Assembly: GCF_042434915.1 (NCBI RefSeq) | Contig: NZ_CP170198.1 | Location: 3,224,001-3,288,000, forward strand | DNA from: Aquimarina sp042434915 | GTDB lineage: Bacteria; Bacteroidota; Bacteroidia; Flavobacteriales; Flavobacteriaceae | Direction: 5' to 3' | Length of the DNA stretch: 64,000 bases | In this document: piece by piece, positions 18,364 through 26,883 of the stretch | How positions within the stretch are numbered: the first letter of the stretch is position 1 | Layout: every line of letters begins with the position of its first letter | Notes under the pieces: generated by a model | What the model was told of the DNA's origin: nothing | Databases searched by the model: none | What the model saw: only the letters and a program-made list of their open reading frames with translations | Translations under genes and position numbers: made by a program

Positions 18364-19131
18364 ATGAAGATTATATCATATAATGTAAATGGCATTAGAG
18401 CCGCTATTAATAAAGGTTTTATAGAATGGTTAATACAGGCAGATCCAGATGTAATCTGTCTCCAAGAGATCAAAGCTCTAGAGGAGCAATTAGATCTAGA
18501 TCTATTTAAAAGTGCGGGGTATCCTTATTTATATTGGCATAGTGCACAAAAAAAAGGATATAGTGGAGTTGCAATCTTATCTAAAACAAAACCTAACAAT
18601 GTAACTTTTGGGACAGGAATCGAATATATGGATTTTGAAGGTCGAGTTTTACGAGCCGATTTTGATGAGGTATCAGTAATAAGTTTGTACTTGCCAAGTG
18701 GTACGAATGTAGATCGATTAGCACATAAATTTATGTTTATGGATGATTTTCAGGAATACATTAATTCACTTAAACAAGAACATCCAAATTTAGTAATCTG
18801 TGGGGATTACAATATATGTCATAAAGCAATTGATATACACGATCCTGTACGTAATAAAAATGTTTCGGGATTTCTTCCAGTAGAACGTGATTGGATTGAT
18901 ACATTTATCTCAAACGGTTTTATAGATTCTTTCAGATACTTTAATCAAGAACCAGATCAATATTCTTGGTGGAGTTATAGAGCCAATGCTCGTAACAATA
19001 ATAAGGGTTGGAGACTGGACTACGGGATGGTGTCTCAACCGTTAGAAAATAATTTAAAACGAGCTGTTATTTTATCCGATGCAAAGCACAGTGATCATTG
19101 TCCGATACTTGTAGAATTAGATTTTACTTAA
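18364..19131 (+). CDS. xth: Exodeoxyribonuclease III / AP endonuclease
   Basis: This is a 255-residue member of the ExoIII/APE1 family, counted from the ATG at 18364. An in-frame ATG 39 bases upstream adds residues without homology. Key motifs are YNVNGIRA (Asn), CLQEIKA (metal-binding Glu), GDYNICH (Asp/Asn) and the terminal SDHCPI (Asp-His). The enzyme cuts DNA at abasic sites and acts as a 3'-5' exonuclease in base-excision repair, complementing MutY at 49528. It lies 40 bases before the OmpA-like gene. Confidence 0.96.
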   Translation: MKIISYNVNGIRAAINKGFIEWLIQADPDVICLQEIKALEEQLDLDLFKSAGYPYLYWHSAQKKGYSGVAILSKTKPNNVTFGTGIEYMDFEGRVLRADFDEVSVISLYLPSGTNVDRLAHKFMFMDDFQEYINSLKQEHPNLVICGDYNICHKAIDIHDPVRNKNVSGFLPVERDWIDTFISNGFIDSFRYFNQEPDQYSWWSYRANARNNNKGWRLDYGMVSQPLENNLKRAVILSDAKHSDHCPILVELDFT

Positions 19132-19171
19132 AATATATAAATAACCCCAATCGTAAATTAGTATTTCAATT

Positions 19172-20131
19172 ATGATAAATAAGATCATATTATTAGCATG
19201 TATGGCGGTCTTTACCAGTTCATGTGTTTCATCCAAGGTACATAAAGAATTAGAAAGTAAATATGCTAGATTAAAAAGAGATCATCGTAAAACCAAAGAC
19301 GAATTAAATTCTTTGCAACGTGAGTTTGATGCTAATCAAATAGCAGCAGATCAACTTAACGGTGCCTATGAAAAATCTAGAGAAGAAAGGGATCAACTTC
19401 AAAAAAAATACGAAAGTACTCTAGCTAATTATAATGCTTTAAAGGACTCTTATGATGCTTTAGAAAAAAATAGCTCAGAGGTTATGGCTGCTAATAGTAA
19501 GCGTAATCGTGAACTATTAGCACAGTTAGAACAAAAAGAACAGGCTTTATCAACAGAGCGTTCACGCCTCGAAAAATTACAACGAGATTTACAACAACGA
19601 TCGCAACGGGTAGATGAGCTTGAGAATCTAATTATGGCTCAAGATGCCAAAATGCAGGCTTTAAAAAATGCAATTTCCAAGGCAATGCGCAATTTTGAAG
19701 GAAAAGGATTAACCGTAGAAGAACGTAATGGTAAAGTGTATATTTCAATGGAAAATAAACTTCTTTTTGCTTCTGGTAGTTGGTCTATAGGAACTCAAGG
19801 GAGGCAAGCTGTTAACCAGTTGGGTAAAGTACTTAGCGAGAATCCTGACATTGCAGTGCTTATAGAAGGTCATACAGATAACGACCCGTATTTGGGAACG
19901 GGAACGATTAAAGACAATTGGGACTTGTCTACTAAGAGAGCAACGGCAATTGTAACTTTGCTTTTGGAAAATAAGGCAATAGATCCCAAAAACCTTACTG
20001 CAGCGGGGAGAGGAGAATTTGCACCAATTGCAGATAATAATGCGGCTGAAGGAAAATCGAAAAACAGAAGAATTGAAGTTATTCTTACACCAAAACTAGA
20101 TGAAATTAGCCAGTTGCTGAATAAAATTTAG
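19172..20131 (+). CDS. OmpA/Pal-family outer-membrane lipoprotein with coiled coil
   Basis: The 319-residue lipoprotein has lipobox SSC (C18), followed by a long alpha-helical coiled coil (about 22-165, rich in E, K, Q and R) and a C-terminal OmpA peptidoglycan-binding domain (about 190-310). The key motif is IEGHTDNDP, and RATAIVTLLL and GRGEFAP follow. It should tether the outer membrane to the cell wall, with the coiled coil as a spacer. A terminator lies 20 bases after the stop. Confidence 0.92.
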   Translation: MINKIILLACMAVFTSSCVSSKVHKELESKYARLKRDHRKTKDELNSLQREFDANQIAADQLNGAYEKSREERDQLQKKYESTLANYNALKDSYDALEKNSSEVMAANSKRNRELLAQLEQKEQALSTERSRLEKLQRDLQQRSQRVDELENLIMAQDAKMQALKNAISKAMRNFEGKGLTVEERNGKVYISMENKLLFASGSWSIGTQGRQAVNQLGKVLSENPDIAVLIEGHTDNDPYLGTGTIKDNWDLSTKRATAIVTLLLENKAIDPKNLTAAGRGEFAPIADNNAAEGKSKNRRIEVILTPKLDEISQLLNKI

Positions 20132-20149
20132 ACAATCGTATTGAAATAT

Positions 20150-20184
20150 AAAATGCCACTAAAATAACTTTAGTGGCATTTTGT
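20150..20184 (+). terminator. Terminator, probably bidirectional
   Basis: A stem AAATGCCACTAAA / TTTAGTGGCATTT with a T-run on the plus strand and an A-run upstream lies between the convergent OmpA-like and 20203-20595 genes, so it can serve both. Confidence 0.88.
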
Positions 20185-20202
20185 TATTATTAGAAGTAAA
20201 AT

Positions 20203-20595
20203 TTAAAGACTATTTAAAATACTCTGTACTTCTTTACTGTTGTCTTCTTTTAGACTTGATTTAACTCTATTTAAAACTTTTTGAAATTTTTCAATAACTT
20301 TTTCAGTATCCATTTTAGTTAGAGAGATTTGTCTTCCTGTAGATGTTAGTAAAAAGTAATCATAAAACTCAACAGGTACAGATTTATCTTTCTTCTTTTG
20401 AATAGAAGTAGTCCCTGTAGTTTTGACAATAGAGATAACATTTCCATGCGCAATTACCTTATCAGTTTCTTTTCCAACTTCGGTAGCAAGTGAATAAACG
20501 TCATCAAAAACGCTGTTAAGTACGCTCCAATCTTCTTGAGCTTGAGAAGTTAATGCGGTGCCTAGCACCATTACAAGTAGAAATAATTTTTTCAT
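20203..20595 (-). CDS. Small periplasmic protein of unknown function
   Basis: The 130-residue product is counted from the ATG at 20595, which gives a good signal peptide (MKKLFLLVMVLGTALTSQA). A longer reading from 20625 adds ten residues before it and would spoil the signal. The mature part is about 110 residues with several Lys-rich helical stretches and one YDYFLLTSTG strand pair. I do not recognise the family. Expression is probably from the AT-rich divergent region with the aldo/keto reductase gene. Confidence 0.7.
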   Translation of the reverse strand: MKKLFLLVMVLGTALTSQAQEDWSVLNSVFDDVYSLATEVGKETDKVIAHGNVISIVKTTGTTSIQKKKDKSVPVEFYDYFLLTSTGRQISLTKMDTEKVIEKFQKVLNRVKSSLKEDNSKEVQSILNSL

Positions 20596-20670
20596 AATGT
20601 TTGGGTATATTAAAGTATTTATCAAAACTACGTATTTGATATCACGTAATCTAAAACGAAATTAAAAAAA

Positions 20671-20701
20671 CTTTATTGCAAAAAAAATATTTGTAATAAA
20701 G
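20671..20701. repeat. 12-bp inverted repeat in a divergent intergenic region
   Basis: CTTTATTGCAAA (20671-20682) pairs with TTTGTAATAAAG (20690-20701) with one G-U type mismatch and a 7-base loop. It could be an operator or an RNA hairpin. Confidence 0.6.
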
Positions 20702-20838
20702 GGTATAAATTAGCTAATTAATTATTTAAATTCCAAAAAGTATACCAAAAAAATATTTTTTGATTTAATTTTTACTGTTTTATAGACAAACGCCGATATT
20801 TTTACGAAATAAGTTCTATCTGTAGCTTCGCAAATTTT

Positions 20839-20846
20839 TATCTTTG
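20839..20846 (+). promoter_or_regulatory. -7 promoter element of the aldo/keto reductase gene
   Basis: TATCTTTG fits the Bacteroidota -7 consensus TAnnTTTG. No good -33 element is seen. Transcription from here would start near 20853 and exclude the upstream ATG at 20844, which supports the start at 20874. Confidence 0.5.
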
Positions 20847-20873
20847 GGTTATATAAATGAGATAAAGTTTATA

Positions 20874-21905
20874 ATGAAATACACAACACTCCCCGATACA
20901 AACATAAAAATTAGTAAGATTTGCTTAGGTTCTATGACATGGGGACAACAAAATACAGAGTCTGAGGGGCATGAACAATTAAATTATGCTGTAGATAAAG
21001 GAGTGAATTTTATTGATACCGCAGAGTTATACTCGGTACCTGCATCAAGCGAAACTCAAGGAAGTACAGAGCGTATTATTGGTTCATGGCTAAAAAAAAG
21101 AAATAAGAGGGATGATGTCGTGATAGCTTCAAAAATAGTTGGTCCACGTGATTTTGTGCAACATATTAGAACTGGCGGATTTACAAAAGAAGAGTTTACT
21201 GATGCTATCAACAAAAGTTTGAAAAGATTAGAAACTGATTATATCGATTTATATCAATTGCACTGGCCAGACAGAAATACAAACTTCTTTGGAGTTTTGG
21301 GTTATGAACACGATGAAAATGAACGATGGAGTGATAACTTTAATGAAATACTACACCATTTAGACAGGTTTAAAAATGAAGGAAAAATACGATCAATAGG
21401 TGTATCCAATGAAACTCCATTTGGAGTGATGCGGTATGTCGAGGAAGCACGAGTTGGAAAACCAAAAATAAGTACAGTTCAAAACCCCTATAGTTTATTA
21501 AATCGTAAGGATGAAATAGGTTTGTCTGAAATTTTGCTTAGAGAAAATGTAGGTTATCTTCCATACTCTCCGTTGGGTTTTGGTCAATTAACTGGTAAAT
21601 ATTTAGAAGAGATGCCTAAAAATGCCAGAGTAACTTTGTTTCCTCAATTCTCAAGGTATCATAACGAAAGATCTTTTGAGGCTACGCGAGCTTATAATGA
21701 TATAGCAAAGGCAAACGGATTAAGTTTAACTCAGATGGCTTTAGCTTTTGTACAAAGTCGCTCTTTTGTTACCAGTACCATCATTGGGGCAACTACGATA
21801 ATTCAATTAAAGGAAAATATAGAAAGTGCAGCTATTACTTTATCTGAGGAGGTTATTGAAGCAATTCAGAAAGTCCATAGTAATAATCCGAATCCTGCGC
21901 CTTAG
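20874..21905 (+). CDS. Aldo/keto reductase (Tas-like)
   Basis: This 343-residue NADP(H)-dependent oxidoreductase has a TIM-barrel fold. Asp and Tyr of the tetrad lie in FIDTAELY, Lys in VVIASKI and His in LYQLHWPD. C-terminal segments (TSTIIGAT) bind the cofactor phosphate. The length and the NTESEGHEQ segment fit the Tas/YajO-like subgroup, whose physiological substrate is usually unknown. The start at 20874 (MKYTTLPD) is preferred to 20844. It converges with radA with a five-base gap. Confidence 0.92.
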   Translation: MKYTTLPDTNIKISKICLGSMTWGQQNTESEGHEQLNYAVDKGVNFIDTAELYSVPASSETQGSTERIIGSWLKKRNKRDDVVIASKIVGPRDFVQHIRTGGFTKEEFTDAINKSLKRLETDYIDLYQLHWPDRNTNFFGVLGYEHDENERWSDNFNEILHHLDRFKNEGKIRSIGVSNETPFGVMRYVEEARVGKPKISTVQNPYSLLNRKDEIGLSEILLRENVGYLPYSPLGFGQLTGKYLEEMPKNARVTLFPQFSRYHNERSFEATRAYNDIAKANGLSLTQMALAFVQSRSFVTSTIIGATTIIQLKENIESAAITLSEEVIEAIQKVHSNNPNPAP

Positions 21906-21910
21906 CAAAA

Positions 21911-23272
21911 TTATCCAAAAAGATGTGCAGCTATGTCTTCAATTTTTGCCACAAGCTGTATGTTGATTTGTGTGTTTTTAAGGGATATTTTGTTGTATTT
22001 AGACACAAAAATAGTGGAGAAGCCCAGTTTTTCTGCTTCTTGGATTCGTTGTTCAACCCGTGTTACCGGACGTATTTCTCCCGCCAACCCTATTTCTGCA
22101 GCAAAACAGTAATCACTAGGGATTGATACATCTTCGTTCGAGGATAAAATGGAGGTAACCACGGCCAAATCAATGGCAGGGTCATCGATCGAAATACCCC
22201 CGGTGATATTCAAAAATACATCTTTAGCACCAAGTCTAAAGCCCGCTCGTTTCTCTAATACTGCAAGAACCATATTGAGGCGTTTAAGATTGTATCCTGT
22301 AGCACTTCGCTGTGGCGTTCCGTACACGGCTGTACTCACTAATGCCTGTACCTCGATCATAAAAGGACGCATTCCTTCGATTGAAGCTGCAATAGCAGTC
22401 CCGCTAAGCTCTTCATCCTTTTTTGAAATAAGTATTTCACTTGGATTGCTAACCTCTCTAAGGCCACTACCTTGCATTTCATAAATTCCAAGTTCTGCGG
22501 TAGAGCCAAAACGATTTTTCAAAGCACGCAAAATGCGATATACATAATTACGATCACCTTCGAACTGCAGAACGGTATCCACCATATGTTCCAAGATTTT
22601 AGGTCCAGCGATGGTACCATCTTTTGTTATATGACCGATCAATAATACTGGCGTGGCTGTTTCTTTAGCAAATTTTATAAGTTCGGCAGTACATTCTCGT
22701 ATTTGAGAAATACTACCAGGACTACTTTCGATATAGTCACTATGCAGCGTTTGAATCGAATCGATAATGACAATATCTGGTTCGATAGCTTCAATTTGTT
22801 TGAATATATTCTGAGTTTTTGTCTCTGTTAGAATTAAGCAATTATCGGTTTTTGAGGTGATACGTTCTGCACGCATTTTAATTTGCTTTTGGCTTTCTTC
22901 GCCAGAAACATACAACGTTTTATAGGGCAGTTTTAAACTGATCTGAAGTAATAAAGTACTTTTACCAATACCGGGTTCACCACCTAGTAAGGTTAAGGAC
23001 CCTGGAACTAACCCACCACCTAATACGCGATTTAATTCAGCATCATCTGTATTAAAGCGCATTTCTTTACTACCATCAATTTCAGAAACACGTAAAGGTT
23101 TTGATGTTCTTGAGATTTTTGAGTCAGTAGTTTTCCAATCTTTTTTATCTTCTTTTTGAACGATCTCTTCTACGATAGTATTCCACTCTTTACAGGCAGA
23201 GCATTGGCCTTGCCATTTTGAATACTGTGTGCCGCAATTTTGGCAAAAAAAGGTAGTTTTGACTTTACTCAT
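21911..23272 (-). CDS. radA: DNA repair protein RadA/Sms
   Basis: The 453-residue protein has the normal RadA length. It starts with a four-Cys zinc ribbon (CQNCG and CSACK), then a RecA-like ATPase with Walker A GGEPGIGKST (about residues 94-103), the RadA signature KNRFGST, and a C-terminal Lon-like S5 domain (about 300-453). It drives branch migration of recombination intermediates in the cytoplasm. It appears to be a single-gene unit between the aldo/keto reductase and the esterase-like gene. Confidence 0.97.
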   Translation of the reverse strand: MSKVKTTFFCQNCGTQYSKWQGQCSACKEWNTIVEEIVQKEDKKDWKTTDSKISRTSKPLRVSEIDGSKEMRFNTDDAELNRVLGGGLVPGSLTLLGGEPGIGKSTLLLQISLKLPYKTLYVSGEESQKQIKMRAERITSKTDNCLILTETKTQNIFKQIEAIEPDIVIIDSIQTLHSDYIESSPGSISQIRECTAELIKFAKETATPVLLIGHITKDGTIAGPKILEHMVDTVLQFEGDRNYVYRILRALKNRFGSTAELGIYEMQGSGLREVSNPSEILISKKDEELSGTAIAASIEGMRPFMIEVQALVSTAVYGTPQRSATGYNLKRLNMVLAVLEKRAGFRLGAKDVFLNITGGISIDDPAIDLAVVTSILSSNEDVSIPSDYCFAAEIGLAGEIRPVTRVEQRIQEAEKLGFSTIFVSKYNKISLKNTQINIQLVAKIEDIAAHLFG

Positions 23273-23339
23273 AAGATATGTTTCTGAAGTATCAAAAATA
23301 AGCTAATCTAAATAAGATTAGAAAAACTATAGAATAAAA

Positions 23340-23366
23340 AAGAGACTCCTAAAAAAAGAGTCTCTT
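23340..23366 (-). terminator. Terminator after the esterase-fold gene
   Basis: A stem AAGAGACTC / GAGTCTCTT with a 9-base loop is followed on the minus strand by a run of six T. It lies 28 bases past the stop of the esterase-like gene and just upstream of radA. Confidence 0.85.
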
Positions 23367-23393
23367 GCATTATTTAATTTTTTTAAACTAAAC

Positions 23394-24542
23394 CTACCAA
23401 CCAAAATCTTCTTTGATTTTATTTACTTTATCTAGCATATAATCTTTGGTTAAAAAGGCTACCTCATTAAGCGAAAAGCCATTTTCGAACGCTCGCATTG
23501 CTTTTTTAGGTTCTCCCATTTGTTCATAATGCATTCCTAAAAAATAATATCCTAACATCGTTTCAGGGTGTTCTTTGATGGCAAGTTTACCTAGCGGCTC
23601 GAGTTCACTCCAATTTTCATTTTTTTCTAAAGCTGTAGAAACTGCAATTAAATCGTTAATACGAATTTGTCTTTTAATACCATATAGTTTTTCGGTTGTT
23701 TGATATAAATCAACCAACCATTCATAAGGAGAAGATTCTAGTGGTAAAATAACCTCTTTATACGTTTTTTTACTAATCGGTCTAAACATTTCAAAAATAC
23801 GTTCTAGTGCTCTTGGAATTGCTCTCCCTACTAGAGTGTAATGAGAGGATTCGTTAAAATTATCGAAAGTATAGTACACTTCGGGATTTTCAATTTTACT
23901 AAGATTTTCGTCTAATGCCGTCAAATCTTTTTTAATATTCTCTGCATCATTTGTTGCTGTTGCCAGATAATACCAAATTTCTTTTGAGGCCGAGGATAAA
24001 ACATTTGTAATTCGCTCACCCATAGGAGGAGCAAGTTCTGGGCTTAGATTAATATAGGCCTGAAAAATAGGATTGTCCTTAAGAAGAAAGTAATTTATAA
24101 AATTTGAAGTGTAATCATGACCTACAATTATTTTTAAAGGAGCAGTACGATAGGTTTGATTAAGGTACGGCAATAGCTCTTGTCCAATAAATTCATAAAA
24201 CTGAGCGCCTTTATTGGTAGGGAAAGAATCAGCTTCATCATAGCGGCAATCTTCTATTCTGGTTTTATTTTGAATAATTCCTACCACAATAGATTCTGGC
24301 ATATCCTCCCAGTACGAGAAATAGTCAACATTACCAGCCATGGGTTCAAAAAGATAATGCCCATCTAATACGATGATTAGTGGATAAATCTTCTTCTCAT
24401 TTTTATCATAATTTCTAGGTAATTGAATTTTAATATCCCTATTTTGATCAAGTTTAATTGAACGAAAGGTTTCATAAATAACCTGACTATGAGCTGTTGT
24501 TACGAGAAAGGGAAGTAACAGTAAAAGTAAAATCTTTTTCAT
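23394..24542 (-). CDS. Exported esterase D-fold protein lacking the usual nucleophile
   Basis: The 382-residue protein has a signal peptide (cleavage near AHSQ), a putative esterase (PF00756-like) alpha/beta-hydrolase domain (about 22-270; YPLIIVLDGHYLF) and a C-terminal helical part that looks like a TPR pair (about 325-375, LGYYFLGMHYEQMG). The nucleophile elbow reads GHDYT, with D143 where Ser is expected, so ordinary serine esterase activity is doubtful. It may have another catalytic set-up or bind a ligand only. It is a periplasmic single-gene unit. Confidence 0.8.
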   Translation of the reverse strand: MKKILLLLLLPFLVTTAHSQVIYETFRSIKLDQNRDIKIQLPRNYDKNEKKIYPLIIVLDGHYLFEPMAGNVDYFSYWEDMPESIVVGIIQNKTRIEDCRYDEADSFPTNKGAQFYEFIGQELLPYLNQTYRTAPLKIIVGHDYTSNFINYFLLKDNPIFQAYINLSPELAPPMGERITNVLSSASKEIWYYLATATNDAENIKKDLTALDENLSKIENPEVYYTFDNFNESSHYTLVGRAIPRALERIFEMFRPISKKTYKEVILPLESSPYEWLVDLYQTTEKLYGIKRQIRINDLIAVSTALEKNENWSELEPLGKLAIKEHPETMLGYYFLGMHYEQMGEPKKAMRAFENGFSLNEVAFLTKDYMLDKVNKIKEDFGW

Positions 24543-24583
24543 AGGTAAATTGCGTAAGGGTTAAGTTAGGAGCAATATATAAA

Positions 24584-25549
24584 TTATTTTGCTCTGTTTA
24601 AAACAGGCAATAATATAAACGATAAACTTCCCAAAAATAGTATTAATAATGTTTGAGATCCCCAAATAATCCATCCAAGTGCCTCACCAGTAGCTTGCGG
24701 AATGTCAAAAAGAAGCAAAATGGCTCCTATGGTTATTGGGTATAAGCCTATACCGCCATTGGTAACTGTCATGGCAAAAGAGCCAGCTACAAAGGTTGTT
24801 AGAATAGCATCAAAAGATAAATTTTCTGTTCCTGTAATTGCATATTTAGTTACAAATATCATTAAGATGTAGAGTGTCCATATTAGTAGGGTATGTAATA
24901 AGAAAAGCCATTTTTTTTTGATATGAAGCGTGCTCTTGATGCCTTCAAAAAGTCCTTCTGCAAACATTTTAATTTTTTTAAGAAACGTGTAATTTGCTTT
25001 TTTTAGCATCTTTAAGGTGAAAATCCCAACAATCAATAGTGCTATTAGCAGCGCTATAGAGGTAAAAGGATTGATATTTTTGTCTTTAAAAAAAGTATAT
25101 AACAAATCAAATTGTAACATGAAAGCAAACCCTGTTATGATAAGTAACATGATAAAATCAATCAAACGTTCTGATACAATAGTTCCAAAACTTTTTTCAA
25201 AAGGAATTTTTTCATAATTAGCCAAGGTAGCTCCTCGTAATATCTCACCAGATCTAGGTACTCCCAAATTAGCTAGGTACCCTACCATAACTGCAAAAAA
25301 TCTGTTGTACAATGTAGTAGGATACCCTATGGTATCTAGCATAAATTGCCAACGATATGCTCTGGATATATGGGAGAGTATTCCTAAAAATACTGATAAA
25401 ACAATCCACTCTATTTTGGCATTCACGATTGCTATCCATAAGGTTTGTCGATCTTGTGGAGTTGCAGAATACAGCGAGTACCAAATTAAAAAAACTCCCA
25501 ATGCTAATGGGAGTATAATCTTTAAGTTTTTTTTTAGTTTGGGGTTCAA
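24584..25549 (-). CDS. Flippase-like / lysylphosphatidylglycerol synthase TM-region family protein
   Basis: The 321-residue integral membrane protein has about eight hydrophobic helices and the UPF0104/LPG_synthase_TM signatures SRAYRW near residue 65, VGYLANLGVPRSGE, and TNGGIGLYP near 263. The family includes MprF-type lipid flippases and many uncharacterised members. It lies four bases after panD on the same strand, so it is probably the last gene of the panC-panD operon. A functional link to pantothenate is not evident. Confidence 0.87.
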   Translation of the reverse strand: MNPKLKKNLKIILPLALGVFLIWYSLYSATPQDRQTLWIAIVNAKIEWIVLSVFLGILSHISRAYRWQFMLDTIGYPTTLYNRFFAVMVGYLANLGVPRSGEILRGATLANYEKIPFEKSFGTIVSERLIDFIMLLIITGFAFMLQFDLLYTFFKDKNINPFTSIALLIALLIVGIFTLKMLKKANYTFLKKIKMFAEGLFEGIKSTLHIKKKWLFLLHTLLIWTLYILMIFVTKYAITGTENLSFDAILTTFVAGSFAMTVTNGGIGLYPITIGAILLLFDIPQATGEALGWIIWGSQTLLILFLGSLSFILLPVLNRAK

Positions 25550-25553
25550 GAAA

Positions 25554-25904
25554 TTACTTTAATAAATTATTTTCTTCATTAGGAAAAAGGAGTGCAGGTT
25601 TAAACTTTTTGGCAGTTTCAATTTCCATCATAGCATAGGTGATTAATATCAAAGTATCACCTTTTGCAACTTTTCTAGCAGCTGCTCCATTTAAAGTGAT
25701 CTCCCCACTATTTCTAGGTCCTGGAATAGCATATGTCTCCAAACGCTCTCCGTTGTTATTATTTACGATTTGGACTTTTTCTCCTTCAATTATATTAGCG
25801 GCATCCATAAGATCTTCGTCAATAGTAATACTCCCGATATAGTTAAGATCAGCACCGGTTACTTTAACCCTGTGGATTTTTGATTTTACAACGTGTACAA
25901 ACAT
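25554..25904 (-). CDS. panD: Aspartate 1-decarboxylase
   Basis: The 116-residue proenzyme has the self-cleavage site G24-S25 in NYIGSITID, which yields the pyruvoyl group at Ser25. It makes beta-alanine from aspartate, the second precursor for pantothenate and coenzyme A. The motifs KIHRVKVTG and FNNERLETY-type segments (here NNNGERLETY) and the Gly-rich end (NGAAAR) are typical. It lies 19 bases after panC on the same strand. Confidence 0.97.
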   Translation of the reverse strand: MFVHVVKSKIHRVKVTGADLNYIGSITIDEDLMDAANIIEGEKVQIVNNNNGERLETYAIPGPRNSGEITLNGAAARKVAKGDTLILITYAMMEIETAKKFKPALLFPNEENNLLK

Positions 25905-25923
25905 GTTACAAAGGTAATTAAAT

Positions 25924-26772
25924 TTAGTTTAAGGCTATGTTATCTATAAGTCGAACATCTCCCGCAAAAACGGCGATAAAAGCTCGATATTTACTATCAT
26001 TTTTTCTTTCAACAATTGGCTGAAGCGTTGTACTCTCAGAAATTTGAAAATACTCTAATTTAAATAAAGAGTGATTTTCAAAACGCTGTTTAACCAATTC
26101 TTTTAAATCAGCAGCATTTTTTGTGCCAAAATCTTTTTTAACTTCTTGCAAGACAGTATAAATAAATGATGCATTTTGTTTTTCATCATTAGTAAGACGC
26201 TTGTTTCGCGAACTCATAGCAAGACCATCACTTTCTCTGTGAATAGGACATCCGATGATCTCAACAGGGATATTTTCACTTGCTACCAACTTGCGTACAA
26301 TTTGTAGTTGTTGAAAATCTTTCTCCCCGAAATATGCGCGCGTAGGAGAAACAATTGCGAAGAGATGACTTAAGACTGTGCCAACACCGTCAAAATGTCC
26401 AGGTCTAAATTCTCCTTCCATAACATGTTCGATCCCCCCAAAATCATAAAGATTTACTTTTTGCTCTGAGCCATAGACCTCTGCAGCTTGGGGTGCAAAA
26501 AGTATAATATTTTTGGATGTAGAAGATAAAAGTTGAATATCGGCATCTAGATTTCTTGGATATTTTTCGAGATCAGAACTATTATTAAATTGCGTAGGAT
26601 TTACAAAAATACTAACCACAACGTGATCATTGTTTTTCAACGCTTCTTTAACTAAGGCAATATGGCCCTCATGCAGTGCTCCCATAGTGGGAACAAACCC
26701 AATAGTCTTATTTTTTTTTAAAAGGCTTGCAACATCTTCTACAATTTCCTGTCTTTTTTGGTGTAACCGCAT
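25924..26772 (-). CDS. panC: Pantothenate synthetase
   Basis: The 282-residue enzyme joins pantoate and beta-alanine with ATP. The signatures are PTMGALHEGH (residues 29-38), SIFVNPTQF, YFGEKDFQQL and the KMSKS-like AMSSRNKRL. Together with panD it forms the beta-alanine branch of pantothenate synthesis. No panB or panE is in the window. It is first in its operon and divergent from the GT5-like gene, with a -7 element TATTTTTG (26803-26796) upstream. Confidence 0.97.
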   Translation of the reverse strand: MRLHQKRQEIVEDVASLLKKNKTIGFVPTMGALHEGHIALVKEALKNNDHVVVSIFVNPTQFNNSSDLEKYPRNLDADIQLLSSTSKNIILFAPQAAEVYGSEQKVNLYDFGGIEHVMEGEFRPGHFDGVGTVLSHLFAIVSPTRAYFGEKDFQQLQIVRKLVASENIPVEIIGCPIHRESDGLAMSSRNKRLTNDEKQNASFIYTVLQEVKKDFGTKNAADLKELVKQRFENHSLFKLEYFQISESTTLQPIVERKNDSKYRAFIAVFAGDVRLIDNIALN

Positions 26773-26795
26773 GAGTCTAATTAGTTAAAGGCGTG

Positions 26796-26803
26796 CAAAA
26801 ATA
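26796..26803 (-). promoter_or_regulatory. -7 promoter element for panC-panD
   Basis: TATTTTTG on the minus strand matches TAnnTTTG 24-31 bases upstream of the panC start. A weaker element (TAATTTCG, 26835-26842) on the plus strand may serve the divergent GT5-like gene. Confidence 0.5.
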
Positions 26804-26883
26804 AGATATTACTGGCAGACTGCATAAAATTTCGTAATTTCGCAAAAATTTATTCCGAAGGAGACGATAAAAGTATCGATTAT

